A DNA stretch of 38,143 bases from an uncultured Gilliamella sp. (GCA_945276085.1 CALYPO010000008.1:1-38143); one strand, 5' to 3'. Counted from the stretch's first letter, positions 19,145-29,792 are shown. The notes: generated by a model from the sequence alone, not told the origin. Numbers and translations: made by a program.

Positions 19145-20476
19145 TTTAAACAAGTCTCTCGCTTTTATCGCAAAATGTTTCGCCATGAAGAACAAAAACA
19201 ATCTCGCTATATTTCTATTTCTCGTAATGAACATAATATTTCTCGTAAAAATATCAGTGAAAATGCATTAAAAGTTCTTTATCGTTTAAACAAACAAGGA
19301 TATGAAGCTTATTTAGTCGGTGGTTGTATTCGCGATCTTTTATTAGGAAAAATACCAAAAGATTTTGATATCGCCACGAATGCGACACCTGAACAAGTGC
19401 AAAAAACATTTCGAAATTGCCGTTTAGTCGGTCGTCGTTTTCGTCTTGCACACATTATGTTTGGTAAAGAGATTATCGAAGTTGCTACCTTCCGTGGCGA
19501 ACATAGTTTTCAAGATGAACAAAGTAATGTTGCCAAACGATCGCAAACCGGTATGTTATTACGTGATAATGTCTATGGTACGATTGAACAAGATGCTTTG
19601 CGACGTGATTTTACAATGAACGCGCTTTATTACAGTGTTAAAGATTTTACACTGCGCGATTATTGTGGAGGCATAAAAGATTTACAAAATGGTATTATTC
19701 GCTTAATTGGTGATCCGCAAACTCGCTATCGAGAAGATCCTGTGCGAATGTTAAGAACCATTCGCTTTGCAGCAAAACTCAATATGACAATTGAGCAAGC
19801 AACGGTTGAACCAATTAAAGAGCTTGCACCATTATTAAAAAATATTCCTGCTGCTCGTTTATTTGATGAATCATTAAAGTTACTGCAATCAGGTCATGGA
19901 TACAAAACCTATCTATTATTAAAAGAGTATCATCTGTTTGAACAATTATTTCCAGTCATTCAACGATTATTTACCGGAAATAACAATAGCTATTTAGAAA
20001 AGATGATTGAACAGGTGTTAAAAAATACTGACTACCGAATTGCTCATAATCAACGTATTAATCCAGCATTTTTATTTGCTGCTTTCTTCTGGTATCCGAT
20101 TATGGAACAAACACAATTAACGTGTGTTGAAAGTGGCTTACAATTCCATGATGCTTTTTCAATGGCTATCAATGATATTTTAAGTGAACAATGTCAAATT
20201 ATTGCTATTCCAAAACGTTTAACATCAATAATGGGTGATATTTGGCGACTACAATTACGTATGAAAAAGCGTGAAGGTAAACGTGCATTTGCCATTTTAG
20301 AACATCCTAAATTCCGAGCGGCTTATGATTTATTAGAAATGCGGGCATCTATTGAAAAAGGGGAGTTATTGGATTTAGCAAAATGGTGGGATGAGTTCCA
20401 ACATACCTCAATTGAGAAAAGAATTAGCATGGTTAACCAGTTGAGTAAAAGAAATAAACGCAGGGCTAAACATTAA
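19142..20476 (+). CDS. pcnB: Poly(A) polymerase I
   Basis: 444 aa from the proposed AUU start; E. coli PcnB is about 454-465. It adds poly(A) tails to RNA 3' ends, promoting decay and controlling plasmid copy number. The nucleotidyltransferase head is at about residues 45-190: [11 protein letters not shown], then [14 protein letters not shown] with the metal-binding aspartates, and [30 protein letters not shown] follows. The C-terminal basic tail (KRNKRRAKH) is shorter than in E. coli. A TTG at 19115 could start a longer frame, but without a ribosome site. lptD follows after 74 bases with its own promoter. Confidence 0.95.
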   Translation: MFKQVSRFYRKMFRHEEQKQSRYISISRNEHNISRKNISENALKVLYRLNKQGYEAYLVGGCIRDLLLGKIPKDFDIATNATPEQVQKTFRNCRLVGRRFRLAHIMFGKEIIEVATFRGEHSFQDEQSNVAKRSQTGMLLRDNVYGTIEQDALRRDFTMNALYYSVKDFTLRDYCGGIKDLQNGIIRLIGDPQTRYREDPVRMLRTIRFAAKLNMTIEQATVEPIKELAPLLKNIPAARLFDESLKLLQSGHGYKTYLLLKEYHLFEQLFPVIQRLFTGNNNSYLEKMIEQVLKNTDYRIAHNQRINPAFLFAAFFWYPIMEQTQLTCVESGLQFHDAFSMAINDILSEQCQIIAIPKRLTSIMGDIWRLQLRMKKREGKRAFAILEHPKFRAAYDLLEMRASIEKGELLDLAKWWDEFQHTSIEKRISMVNQLSKRNKRRAKH

Positions 20477-20483
20477 TTTTTCA

Positions 20484-20512
20484 TTCGCACTTTTATAAAT
20501 AACCGCTATAAT
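20484..20512 (+). promoter_or_regulatory. Promoter of lptD
   Basis: -35 TTCGCA (20484-20489), 17-base spacer and a perfect -10 TATAAT (20507-20512). The expected start is about 30 bases before the lptD ATG. It has a housekeeping sigma pattern rather than the sigmaE pattern known at E. coli lptD. Confidence 0.6.
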
Positions 20513-20550
20513 GCTTAAATTAAAATAATCATCATTACTTTTAATCATTA

Positions 20551-22914
20551 ATGAAAAAATTAGCGCCTTCATTTATCGCAATAACCGTTACTCTATGTCT
20601 CTATAATAGTAGCAGTTATGCTATCGGATTACCTAAAGCTATTATTAATAATCCACAATGCCTCATCGATGTGCCTAAATTCGATCGCCCATTAGTTGAG
20701 GGTGATATCCAAACACTGCCTGTTGATGCTGAAGCAAACCAGTTTGAAGCACTTTATCCAAACAAAATAATTTATCAAGGTGATGTAGTTGTCGAACAAG
20801 GCAATCGTACCGTACAAGCAGATAGAGTAACGATTGATTCTCATGATAAAAATAATCGACTTGTTACTTTGCAAGGCGATATTACTTATCAAGATAATTT
20901 GATAAGAATTAAAGGCAATGATGCCTTGATGAATCTTGATAATAATGATGCTAATATTACACCGAGTGATTATCATCTGGTTAACCGACTAGGCCGGGGT
21001 AACGCCGACGAGATGAAGCTTGAAAAAAATCGCTATGTTATTTTGAAAAATGGTAGTTTTACATCTTGTCCTGTCGATGACAGCACATGGAGTGTAAAAG
21101 GTAGCACAGTGATTCATGATAATGAAGAGCAATTACTTGAAGTATGGAATGCAGTATTTCGTATTGGGAAAGTACCGGTTTTATATTCACCTTATTTACA
21201 GTTACCAACTGGTGATAAACGCCGTTCAGGCTTGCTAATGCCTAATTTAAATTATGATAGTGTCGATGGTATTGATTTTTCGTTACCAATTTATTGGAAT
21301 ATTGCACCTAACTATGATGCAACATTCACCCCAAGAATATTACAGCGTAGAGGCGTTCAGTTACAAACAGAGTTCCGCTATTTAAATCAATTAGGTTTAG
21401 GTACTGTAGCTTTTGACTGGCTACAACATGATAACAAATATGATGATGATCGAGATAGATTATTAAATGGTCAAAATTATGATGATAACCGCCATCGTTG
21501 GTTATTCTACTGGAAAAACGATGAGTTAATTAATTACAATTGGCGTTTTAAGGCAGATACTACAAGAGTAAGCGATAATCAATATCTAACAGATTTGAAC
21601 TCTAAATATGCGTCACAAACAGCTGGATATTTAACTCAATTTTATAAAATTGGCTACAATGATCCTAGTTGGGATATTACTCTGGGTTATAGACACTTCC
21701 AAGCATTCCATGATGGAGTTAGAGATTCACTATACCAAACTCAACCACAATTAAATATGAACTATTATAATTATGATTTTGGTCCATTTAAATTCAAAAC
21801 CTTTTCACAAGTATCACGCTTTTTAAGTTCAGGCAAAAATAATCCGAAAGCTTGGCGTGCACATATTGAACCTACTCTTGATTATACTATCACCAATACA
21901 TGGGCTTCATTAAGTGCGTCTGGTGGTTTAATGGCAACGCACTACAACCAAGATAATATAAAAAAATCTATTGAAAGATACCAAAACTTAGACAAGAGTG
22001 TTAATCGTTTTATGCCTAAATTTAGTATCGATGGAAAAGTCATTTTTGAGCGTGATTTTGATCTGATTGAGGGTTATACCCAAACTTTAGAGCCACGAGT
22101 AAAATATACATATATTCCATATCGCAATCAGTCAAATATTGGCAGCTATGATTCTACTTTCTTACAATACGATTATATCGGTCTATTTAGAGATCTCCCT
22201 TATAGTGGGTTAGATCGCATTGCATCAGCTAATAATATCGCGACAGGTGTGACGACCCGTTTTTACGATGAAAGCAAGGTAGAAAAATTTAATTTATCAA
22301 TCGGACAAATCACCTATTTTACTAAATCAAAAACCAGTGAACACAATACCGAAATAGACAAAAATTCTGATACAGGTAGTATTACTTGGGCATCGGATAA
22401 TTTCTGGCGTATTACTGACGATGTGATTTTTAGAAGCGGTGTACAATACGATACCCGTATTGATACTATCTCTTTAGCCAACACGATACTTGAATATCGT
22501 CCTTCAAGTGAGAAATTACTACAGCTATCTTATCGTTATGCTAATCATAACTATATCAATACGGTAGATAAAAGTTCGTTATATAGAGGCTATAAACAAG
22601 ATATTTCCCAAGCAGGTATTGTGACTACTTGGCCATTATCTCAAACTATAGATGCTGTTGGTTCTTATTATTATGATATTAAATTGGGGCAAACCGCAGA
22701 TGGTTCAGTTGGATTACATTATAGTGACTGCTGTTGGGGTATGACTGTTCAATATGGACGTAAATTGACAGATTGGGATTGGATATCCCATGATAGTAAA
22801 TATGAAAATAAACTTTCAGTTAATTTTGAGTTAATGGGCTTAGGCCACAATCGTGATGTAAAAGCAAAAATGTTGAATTTTGGTAAACTACCTTATACAA
22901 CAGCGTTTGAATAA
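20551..22914 (+). CDS. lptD: LPS-assembly outer membrane protein LptD
   Basis: 787 aa, against 784 in E. coli. With LptE it inserts lipopolysaccharide into the outer leaflet of the outer membrane. Residues 1-24 are a signal peptide (ends SSYA). The periplasmic LptA-like beta-jellyroll follows (YQGDVVVEQGNRTVQADRV region), then a large beta-barrel. The four cysteines of the essential disulfides are all present: one in NPQCLID, one in FTSCPVDD and the late pair in SDCCWGM. surA, which helps fold LptD, follows, as in E. coli. Confidence 0.97.
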   Translation: MKKLAPSFIAITVTLCLYNSSSYAIGLPKAIINNPQCLIDVPKFDRPLVEGDIQTLPVDAEANQFEALYPNKIIYQGDVVVEQGNRTVQADRVTIDSHDKNNRLVTLQGDITYQDNLIRIKGNDALMNLDNNDANITPSDYHLVNRLGRGNADEMKLEKNRYVILKNGSFTSCPVDDSTWSVKGSTVIHDNEEQLLEVWNAVFRIGKVPVLYSPYLQLPTGDKRRSGLLMPNLNYDSVDGIDFSLPIYWNIAPNYDATFTPRILQRRGVQLQTEFRYLNQLGLGTVAFDWLQHDNKYDDDRDRLLNGQNYDDNRHRWLFYWKNDELINYNWRFKADTTRVSDNQYLTDLNSKYASQTAGYLTQFYKIGYNDPSWDITLGYRHFQAFHDGVRDSLYQTQPQLNMNYYNYDFGPFKFKTFSQVSRFLSSGKNNPKAWRAHIEPTLDYTITNTWASLSASGGLMATHYNQDNIKKSIERYQNLDKSVNRFMPKFSIDGKVIFERDFDLIEGYTQTLEPRVKYTYIPYRNQSNIGSYDSTFLQYDYIGLFRDLPYSGLDRIASANNIATGVTTRFYDESKVEKFNLSIGQITYFTKSKTSEHNTEIDKNSDTGSITWASDNFWRITDDVIFRSGVQYDTRIDTISLANTILEYRPSSEKLLQLSYRYANHNYINTVDKSSLYRGYKQDISQAGIVTTWPLSQTIDAVGSYYYDIKLGQTADGSVGLHYSDCCWGMTVQYGRKLTDWDWISHDSKYENKLSVNFELMGLGHNRDVKAKMLNFGKLPYTTAFE

Positions 22915-22995
22915 TTATATTAGTAACGCATAACATAACTAATTAACTTAATTACAGTTATTGTCAACTGTAGCAAATAAAATGAGTTGAATAAT

Positions 22996-24309
22996 ATGAA
23001 AATATCTAAATTACTTATCGCTTTAAACTTAAGTTTAAGTATAGCAGTGATTAATCCTTTATCAGCTAATGCTGCCGCTAAAGTCGTTGAGCAAGTTGCT
23101 GCAGTAGTTAATAACAATGTCATATTAGAAAGTGACGTTAATGATATGTTAAAAACTATAAAAGCAAGCACCGATCCACGTAATTTACCGAATGATAACG
23201 TACTGAGGCAACAAATTCTTGATCGTTTAATTGTTGAAAATCTAATCTTGCAAAAAGCCGCTAAAGCTAAAATTACAGTGAGTGATGATCAAGTGAGCAA
23301 TGCGATTGCTAAAATTGCAGAAGAAAATGGTATGACAATCGATCAACTTAGAAGCAAACTTTCAACAATGGGGATAAGTTATAGCGCTTATCGTGAACGT
23401 ATACATAACGATATGTTAATAGACCAAGCCCGAATGAACGAAGTCAGACCTAGAATTAAAATCTCTGAAAAAGAGGTTGAAAACTTAGCTAAAAATATGT
23501 CTCAACAAACCTCTAACAATATAGATGTTAAAGTAAGCCATATTCTTATATCCGTTCCAGAAAAAGCCTCTAAACAACAAATAGATGATGCGACTAACAA
23601 AGCAACCGACATTATCCGTCGAGCCGAAAAAGGTGAAAGTTTTGCGAAATTAGCTACCTCATATTCAAATGATGATCTTGCTTTAAAAGGTGGTGATATG
23701 GGCTGGCATAAACTCAATGAATTACCTACCATTTTTGAAGAAAGATTAATTCGAGCACCAAAAGGAAGTATTATTGGTCCAATTCGATCCGGTGTTGGAT
23801 TACATATTTTAAAAGTTGATGATACACGTTCTGAAGCACCGAAAAAATTCACCATTGATGAATTTAATGCTCGCCATATCTTAATTAAAACTAATGTGCT
23901 TGTAACAGACCAAATTGCCAAACAAAAACTGTCTGATATCCGTAAATCCATAGTAAGTGGAGCGACAACCTTTGAAGCAGCAGCTAAAGCTAATTCTCAA
24001 GACCCAGGCTCTGCTGAAAATGGCGGTAATTTAGGTTGGAGTCGAGCCGATGTTTATGACGCTGGTTTTAGAAATGCATTAGTTCAATTAAAGAAAGGCG
24101 AAATTAGTCAACCAATCAAATCATCGTTTGGATGGCATTTGATTCAATTAATCGATACTAAACAGACTGATGGTACAAATGCAGTGAAACAAGATCAAGC
24201 CTATCGATTAATTTTCAACCGTAAATTTGGTGAAGAAGCGCAAGTATGGATCCAAGAATTAAAAGGCGATGCTTATATCAAAATCACAGGTGAAGAAAAA
24301 CATGACTAA
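22996..24309 (+). CDS. surA: Periplasmic chaperone and peptidyl-prolyl isomerase SurA
   Basis: 437 aa from ATG 22996, against 428 in E. coli. SurA escorts outer membrane proteins, including LptD, across the periplasm. Residues 1-26 are a signal peptide (ends SANA). The chaperone N domain follows ([16 protein letters not shown]), then two parvulin domains, near residues 170-275 ([21 protein letters not shown]) and 285-390 ([21 protein letters not shown]). A longer frame starting with TTG at 22987 adds three residues; the ATG is preferred. It overlaps ksgA by 8 bases. Confidence 0.96.
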   Translation: MKISKLLIALNLSLSIAVINPLSANAAAKVVEQVAAVVNNNVILESDVNDMLKTIKASTDPRNLPNDNVLRQQILDRLIVENLILQKAAKAKITVSDDQVSNAIAKIAEENGMTIDQLRSKLSTMGISYSAYRERIHNDMLIDQARMNEVRPRIKISEKEVENLAKNMSQQTSNNIDVKVSHILISVPEKASKQQIDDATNKATDIIRRAEKGESFAKLATSYSNDDLALKGGDMGWHKLNELPTIFEERLIRAPKGSIIGPIRSGVGLHILKVDDTRSEAPKKFTIDEFNARHILIKTNVLVTDQIAKQKLSDIRKSIVSGATTFEAAAKANSQDPGSAENGGNLGWSRADVYDAGFRNALVQLKKGEISQPIKSSFGWHLIQLIDTKQTDGTNAVKQDQAYRLIFNRKFGEEAQVWIQELKGDAYIKITGEEKHD

Positions 24310-25099
24310 CCGTGTACACCAAGGTCACTTTGCCCGTAAACGATTCGGGCAAAACTTTTTACATGATGATTATATTATTGAAAGTATTGTCGCAGCTATT
24401 CAACCTAAATCAGATCAGGCTCTTGTAGAGATCGGTCCTGGTCTAGCTGCATTAACAGTGCCAGTCAGTAAATATGTTGACCATCTAACAGTTATAGAAA
24501 TTGATAGAGATTTAGCCAGTAGATTGATTGATAATCCTTTTTTAAAAACTAAATTAACTGTTATTGAACAAGATGCTCTAACCTTTAACTTTAATGAGTT
24601 AAATCAACAATTAGGTAAACCATTAAGAGTATTTGGTAACCTTCCCTATAACATATCTACACCGTTAATGTTCCATTTATTTGAATATGCCAATATCATT
24701 GATGATATGCATTTTATGCTACAAAAAGAAGTAGTCACGCGACTTGTCGCGGCACCAAATAGTAAAGATTATGGAAGATTAAGTGTAATGGCACAATATT
24801 ATTGCCAAATTATTCCTGTGTTAGAAGTTCCACCGACTGCGTTCAAGCCGGCACCTAAAGTTAACTCAGCTGTTGTTAAGTTAATTCCTTACAAACAAAA
24901 ACCTTATTTAGTTGATGATGTTAAAATACTTTCTCGCATCACTACAGAAGCGTTTAATCAAAGACGCAAAACGATTCGCAATAGTTTAAGTAATATGTTT
25001 ACAACAGACCAATTAATTGAATTAGATATTGACCCTAATTTACGTGCTGAAAATTTGTCAGTACAACAATATTGTAAACTTGCAAACGCATGGAAATAA
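24302..25099 (+). CDS. ksgA: 16S rRNA dimethyladenosine transferase
   Basis: 265 aa from ATG 24302, against 273 in E. coli. It dimethylates two adjacent adenosines in helix 45 of 16S rRNA during late 30S assembly. The SAM-binding segment [10 protein letters not shown] and the catalytic [10 protein letters not shown] are visible. The N terminus [20 protein letters not shown] matches the family and fixes the start; AGGTGAAG lies ahead of it inside surA. It overlaps surA by 8 bases, and apaH follows after 4. pdxA, which separates surA and ksgA in E. coli, is absent. Confidence 0.97.
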   Translation: MTNRVHQGHFARKRFGQNFLHDDYIIESIVAAIQPKSDQALVEIGPGLAALTVPVSKYVDHLTVIEIDRDLASRLIDNPFLKTKLTVIEQDALTFNFNELNQQLGKPLRVFGNLPYNISTPLMFHLFEYANIIDDMHFMLQKEVVTRLVAAPNSKDYGRLSVMAQYYCQIIPVLEVPPTAFKPAPKVNSAVVKLIPYKQKPYLVDDVKILSRITTEAFNQRRKTIRNSLSNMFTTDQLIELDIDPNLRAENLSVQQYCKLANAWK

Positions 25100-25103
25100 T
25101 ATT

Positions 25104-25922
25104 ATGGCAAACCTAATCATTGGTGATATTCATGGTTGTTATGATGAGTTTATGCGTTTGCTTGATAAAGCGAGTTTTTCATCATCTGATACTTTGTGGT
25201 TAACCGGTGATTTGGTTGCCAGAGGACCAAAATCGTTAGACGTGCTTAGATTTGTAAAAAATTTAAGTAGTCAAATTCGCTTAGTTTTAGGTAATCATGA
25301 TTTACATTTATTATCGATTTATGCCAATGTAACATTAGCAAAAAAGAAAGATAATCTTGACAGTGTGATCAATGCGCCTGATTACGATGAATTAATGAAT
25401 TGGTTACGTAAACAACCATTAGTTCAAATAGATGAAAAGTTAAAACTGATTATGACTCACGCGGGTATTTCACCTCAATGGGATCTTGATACATTAAAAA
25501 AATGTGCCAATGACTTAAATGTTATGTTATCGAGTGATTCATATCCACTTTTTCTCGACAAAATGTACGGTAATTTCCCTGATGAATGGTCTTGTGATTT
25601 ACAAGGATTAGATCGGTTACGTTACATTGCTAATGCACTCACACGAATGCGGTTTTGTTATGAAGATGGCCGACTTGATTTTTATTTCAAAAAATCACCA
25701 GATCAAGCGCCTACAAAACTTAAACCTTGGTTTTTATTACCTTCAAAAATTCCAGCTCAATACAGTATCGCTTTTGGCCATTGGGCCGCTTTAAATGGTA
25801 AAGGTACTCCAGATAATATTTATGCTCTCGATACTGGCTGTTGTTGGGGCGGTAAATTAACATGCTTGCGTTTTGAAGATAAAAAATATTTCAAAAAACG
25901 AAATATAGAAGCGAAAAGCTAA
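25104..25922 (+). CDS. apaH: Symmetrical bis(5'-nucleosyl)-tetraphosphatase ApaH
   Basis: 272 aa from ATG 25104, against 280 in E. coli. It hydrolyses Ap4A to two ADP and removes Np4 caps from RNA. The metallophosphoesterase motifs are clear: [10 protein letters not shown] (7-16), [14 protein letters not shown], then THAGI and GHWAAL. A longer frame from 25029 reads through ksgA and is not supported. apaG, next to apaH in E. coli, is absent. sppA follows 23 bases later. Confidence 0.96.
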   Translation: MANLIIGDIHGCYDEFMRLLDKASFSSSDTLWLTGDLVARGPKSLDVLRFVKNLSSQIRLVLGNHDLHLLSIYANVTLAKKKDNLDSVINAPDYDELMNWLRKQPLVQIDEKLKLIMTHAGISPQWDLDTLKKCANDLNVMLSSDSYPLFLDKMYGNFPDEWSCDLQGLDRLRYIANALTRMRFCYEDGRLDFYFKKSPDQAPTKLKPWFLLPSKIPAQYSIAFGHWAALNGKGTPDNIYALDTGCCWGGKLTCLRFEDKKYFKKRNIEAKS

Positions 25923-25945
25923 CATTACGACTAAAAGGGCTAATT

Positions 25946-27769
25946 ATGATATCTGTATTATCAGTCATAAAATTAATTTGGAAAACCATCAACGTTTTTA
26001 GACAAATTTTTCTAAATATAATATTTTTTATTGCTATTATTCTTATTTTTAGTGGTATTGAACTGATAAAAGATTTGAAAAAACAGGATGTCGTTCCACA
26101 ATATGGCACGCTTGTACTTGATTTAGAAGGTGTTATTGTTGATAGTACGCGATATGACGATGAGATTTATGCATTACAAAATAAAATATATGGCAAAAAA
26201 GTAAATACCTCTCGTGAAAATAGTTTATTTGAATTAACACAAAAAATAGCGCAAGCAACAACAGATCCTAATATTGATGGTATGGTTTTAAAATTGGATA
26301 ATTTTGTTGGGGCGGATATGAGCTCATTACAATATGTGGGTAAATATTTATCCAAATTTAGAGAAGCCAATAAGCCAATTTATGCAATTGGTTCCAATTT
26401 TAATCAAAGCCAATATTATCTAGCCAGTTATGCCAATAAAATTTATTTAACACCATTAGGTGCAGTCAGTGTATACGGGTTATCAGCCAATAATCTGTAT
26501 TATAAAACCTTATTAGATAACTTAAAAATTAATACTCATGTTTTCCGAGTAGGCACATACAAATCTGCAATTGAACCATTCATTCGAGACGATATGTCAG
26601 ATGCAGCAAAAAGCAATACGACGCGCTGGCTTTCAGCCATGTGGGAAAATTATCTTAATGATATTTCAGCACAACGTAAAAAAGCCCCTAGTCAATTAGT
26701 TCCAAATCCTACTGATATGTTGTCAGAGTTAAAAGCAGCTAAAGGAAGTATGAGTCAATATGCTTTATCTACTGGTTTAGTTGACGTTGTTGCATCCAAT
26801 TATCAATATGATCTCGATATTGTTCAGAATCAACATCAATTAAGTATTTATGACTATAAATTGACAGAAAAAGATGAACAAACTGACGATAAACCATTAA
26901 TCGCTGTTGTTTTTGTCAATGGTACGATAACTGACAGTGAAAATAATACTGATATAGCGGGCAGCCAAGATATTGTTGAACAGCTTAGAAATATCCGTAA
27001 CAACTTGGATAATCAAAATGTTCAAGCTGTTATATTACGAGTTAATAGTCCTGGCGGAAGTGTTGACGCCTCAGAGGCCATTCGCAGTGAATTAGAAGCA
27101 CTACGCAGTTATCAAATTCCTGTAGTAGTTTCAATGGGCGGAATGGCCGCATCTGGTGGATATTGGATATCGACAGCATCAGATTACATTATTGCTAGCC
27201 CGAATACAATTACTGGCTCTATTGGTATTTTTGGTATTATTCCAACCTTTGAAAAATCATTATCTCACATTGGTGTTTACAATGATGGTGTAACAACATC
27301 ACCACTTGCAAATAATAGTGTTACTCGAAATCTACCGGATGAAATGAGCCAACTAATACAAATGAATATTGATAATGGATACAATACCTTTATTTCATTG
27401 GTTGCTAAAGCAAGAAATATGTCAACAGAACAAGTGGATAAAATAGCTCAAGGTCAAGTTTGGTTAGGTTCAGAAGCAAGTAACATTGGTTTAGTTGATA
27501 AACTTGGTGATTTTGATGATGCTATCGAAACAGCCGCTACATTGGCCAATTTAACGGATTACAAAATTGACTGGCTTAAACCAGATGTCAGTTGGTTCAA
27601 TAGTTTTTATTCTGAAATGCTAACAATGCTGCCAAAATCAACTGCCGAAATATTTTTTGATCAATTACCACAAGCAAAACAGTTAAAACAACAAGTGTCT
27701 TTATGGAATAAATTTCACGATAGTCAAAACCGCTATATTTATTGTTTAAACTGCGCTGATGTTCGTTAA
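25946..27769 (+). CDS. sppA: Signal peptide peptidase SppA (protease IV, 67 kDa type)
   Basis: 607 aa, against 618 in E. coli. It degrades signal peptides left in the inner membrane. An N-terminal helix (about residues 20-40) anchors it, with the catalytic part in the periplasm. It is the tandem-repeat type: the catalytic lysine is Lys206 (RVGTYKSAIEP) in the first half and the serine is Ser403 (GGMAASGGYW) in the second. AAAAGGG lies before the ATG. It follows apaH closely, an arrangement unlike E. coli. A long hairpin follows. Confidence 0.96.
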   Translation: MISVLSVIKLIWKTINVFRQIFLNIIFFIAIILIFSGIELIKDLKKQDVVPQYGTLVLDLEGVIVDSTRYDDEIYALQNKIYGKKVNTSRENSLFELTQKIAQATTDPNIDGMVLKLDNFVGADMSSLQYVGKYLSKFREANKPIYAIGSNFNQSQYYLASYANKIYLTPLGAVSVYGLSANNLYYKTLLDNLKINTHVFRVGTYKSAIEPFIRDDMSDAAKSNTTRWLSAMWENYLNDISAQRKKAPSQLVPNPTDMLSELKAAKGSMSQYALSTGLVDVVASNYQYDLDIVQNQHQLSIYDYKLTEKDEQTDDKPLIAVVFVNGTITDSENNTDIAGSQDIVEQLRNIRNNLDNQNVQAVILRVNSPGGSVDASEAIRSELEALRSYQIPVVVSMGGMAASGGYWISTASDYIIASPNTITGSIGIFGIIPTFEKSLSHIGVYNDGVTTSPLANNSVTRNLPDEMSQLIQMNIDNGYNTFISLVAKARNMSTEQVDKIAQGQVWLGSEASNIGLVDKLGDFDDAIETAATLANLTDYKIDWLKPDVSWFNSFYSEMLTMLPKSTAEIFFDQLPQAKQLKQQVSLWNKFHDSQNRYIYCLNCADVR

Positions 27770-27776
27770 GAATATC

Positions 27777-27808
27777 TTCTCTATCCTTTTGAATAAAAGG
27801 ATAGAGAA
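27777..27808. terminator. Long hairpin between convergent sppA and lapC
   Basis: TTCTCTATCCTTTT (27777-27790) and AAAAGGATAGAGAA (27795-27808) form a perfect 14-bp stem with a 4-base loop. The position fits a bidirectional terminator, but neither strand has a T run after the stem, so the stem's own T-A segments or Rho may be needed. It may instead protect the mRNA 3' ends. Confidence 0.65.
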
Positions 27809-27812
27809 ATAA

Positions 27813-29633
27813 CTAGTTCGCAGGTTGATAAAAATAACGCATATTGCCTATTGCCGCTTGGATATAGCTATAGTTAGGCGTTGCATCAATCTCATGATTG
27901 TGCGAATCCATATAATGACTAATACCTAGTCTGTTAACAAGATAAATATTATCCGGTGTGCGAACAGCATAGGAACTATAATTTGACATCAATAACCAGT
28001 TACGATTAGTGATTGGGTTAAATAAATCATACCCTGTTGAATAATCACTTATATCATTTTCCACATATAAATAATGTTTCATTAATGACGGTACTACATC
28101 TTCGTGACTAGTCAGTTTAGCGGCATTATCTTTTAACTGCTCTAAATTTTTAGCGCCAATAATGATAAACGGAACTTTGGTTTGAGCATCGGTATAATTA
28201 CCATTGTGCCCCCAAAAACCAAGCTTATTATCATTCATTTCTTGACCATGGTCACCAGTAATAATAATTAACGTATTATCTAACGTTCCCGATCTAATTA
28301 GTTCATCATAAACATTTTGCAATAAATAATCATCATAATAGACGCTTTGTTTATAACGATTGAAAATTGGCACAGGATCAGTATTATTATTTAATGTCAT
28401 ATAATCAAGGTCACCAATTGGCTTAAATTTTACCTCAAAATCATCTGGAAAATCATAAGCGTGAGGTGCGTCATAAAATAAAAATGAGAAACTTGGTTTA
28501 GAGGTATCACGTTGTTTATACCATGCTAACCAATCGTTTGTGATCTGTTTATCGCGACTTGAAGCTGGGCCATCATGACTACTTATTCTTAAATTTTTAA
28601 TTGTTGCAAATACGGTACGATCAAATTCAGGGGCAGTCACCTTAGCTGAGGTAAAAATACCAATATTAAAATTTTCTTTTTGTAATGTCGTAACGAACAA
28701 AGATGGAACACTATTACGCAAAAAGGCATCCCAGTAAGTACCAGGGATACCATAAAATAACCCAAAGATACCTGTCCGAGTAGCGTTACCCGTTGAATAA
28801 TGATTATTGAAAATAACACCATTATTTTGTTGTGCAAAATGATAAGTATTAGGAGAAATTTGCTCACTAAATGTATCATAACGCCAAGAGTCTAATACAA
28901 TAAACATAATATTTTGAGGTTTATTGTTATCAGAATTAATAATAAGCGTATGTTTAGGATAATGAATTCCTGTATGTTCATCATCTTTTTCATAAATAAC
29001 TTTTCGTTGCCCTTGTTTATCAAAAAATTCCATTATTTTTTTTGATGTAAACGGACGATATAAGGGAATATATTCTTTTACTACCATAATTGGAGAATAA
29101 GCATAATAAAAAGCAATCATGTGCACAATATGGCTAATAAAAAAAGCAAAAATAAGAAAAATAGTAGATAAACGTAGAAATTTAGACTTAGTGTGTGCTA
29201 TTGCAAATTTGTTATTAATCCAATAAAGAATAAAGCACTCTAGGCAAAGTGAAGCAATGATTAATGTCAACATCAAGCAATAAGTGAATAGCGAAAAATC
29301 CACCACTTGCCCAGAAAATACCATTGATATAACAGAGAGATTTATGTGAAATCGGTATTGTTGAAAAACAATAGTATCAATAAATAATCCAATTTGAAAA
29401 AAACCAAATAATACAATCAAAATGAGATTACGAAGACATGGTTTTATCCAAAGCAGCGGAATACAAATAATTAAAAGCAATAAATAAACTGAGAAAAAGT
29501 GTCCAGTTACTGCGAAAATTGAAAAGGTAATTCCGGCCCAATTAAATAACGCTCCAGGAACAACAAAATAACGAATGGCAATGATTGATGAAATAAAAAT
29601 GTTTATTAGAACAAAGGAATATAATTTTTTCAC
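27813..29633 (-). CDS. lapC: Inner membrane LPS regulator of the YejM/PbgA/LapC family
   Basis: 606 aa, against 586 in E. coli. LapC senses lipid A in the inner membrane and restrains LapB-FtsH degradation of LpxC, matching LPS synthesis to need. Five hydrophobic segments occupy about residues 1-180, then a periplasmic alkaline-phosphatase/sulfatase-fold domain. The family segment TGNATRTGIFGLFYGI (281-296) matches E. coli closely. Unlike E. coli it has Asp248, His391, an Asp461-His462 pair in GDHGQE, and His476, at places where active phosphatases of this fold bind metal. The start is GTG at 29633 with AGAGAA ahead. Family is firm; enzyme activity is open. Confidence 0.9.
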   Translation of the reverse strand: MKKLYSFVLINIFISSIIAIRYFVVPGALFNWAGITFSIFAVTGHFFSVYLLLLIICIPLLWIKPCLRNLILIVLFGFFQIGLFIDTIVFQQYRFHINLSVISMVFSGQVVDFSLFTYCLMLTLIIASLCLECFILYWINNKFAIAHTKSKFLRLSTIFLIFAFFISHIVHMIAFYYAYSPIMVVKEYIPLYRPFTSKKIMEFFDKQGQRKVIYEKDDEHTGIHYPKHTLIINSDNNKPQNIMFIVLDSWRYDTFSEQISPNTYHFAQQNNGVIFNNHYSTGNATRTGIFGLFYGIPGTYWDAFLRNSVPSLFVTTLQKENFNIGIFTSAKVTAPEFDRTVFATIKNLRISSHDGPASSRDKQITNDWLAWYKQRDTSKPSFSFLFYDAPHAYDFPDDFEVKFKPIGDLDYMTLNNNTDPVPIFNRYKQSVYYDDYLLQNVYDELIRSGTLDNTLIIITGDHGQEMNDNKLGFWGHNGNYTDAQTKVPFIIIGAKNLEQLKDNAAKLTSHEDVVPSLMKHYLYVENDISDYSTGYDLFNPITNRNWLLMSNYSSYAVRTPDNIYLVNRLGISHYMDSHNHEIDATPNYSYIQAAIGNMRYFYQPAN

Positions 29634-29764
29634 AGTAATTCTCTAATATTGAACTTAATATTAAGTATATAAGAAATAAAAAACGATATTCTATATTAAA
29701 ACACAGTATTTTCCGCGAAATTTTAATATAAAAGACTAAAAAACAAATTACTAATAAAAAACTA

Positions 29765-29792
29765 ACAAAAAAGGCTCTTAATAGAGCCCTTT
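29765..29792 (-). terminator. Terminator of moaCDE-ybhL
   Basis: On the minus strand GGCTCT (29788-29783) pairs with AGAGCC (29778-29773) around 4 bases, followed by TTTTTTG. It lies just after the ybhL stop. Confidence 0.85.

Noticed and set aside
23502-23951. 149-codon minus-strand open frame inside surA
   Set aside because: Antisense to a well-conserved gene, no ribosome site, no recognisable family; a shadow of surA codon use.
25029-25103. Upstream start extending apaH into ksgA
   Set aside because: ApaH homology starts at 25104 with [11 protein letters not shown].
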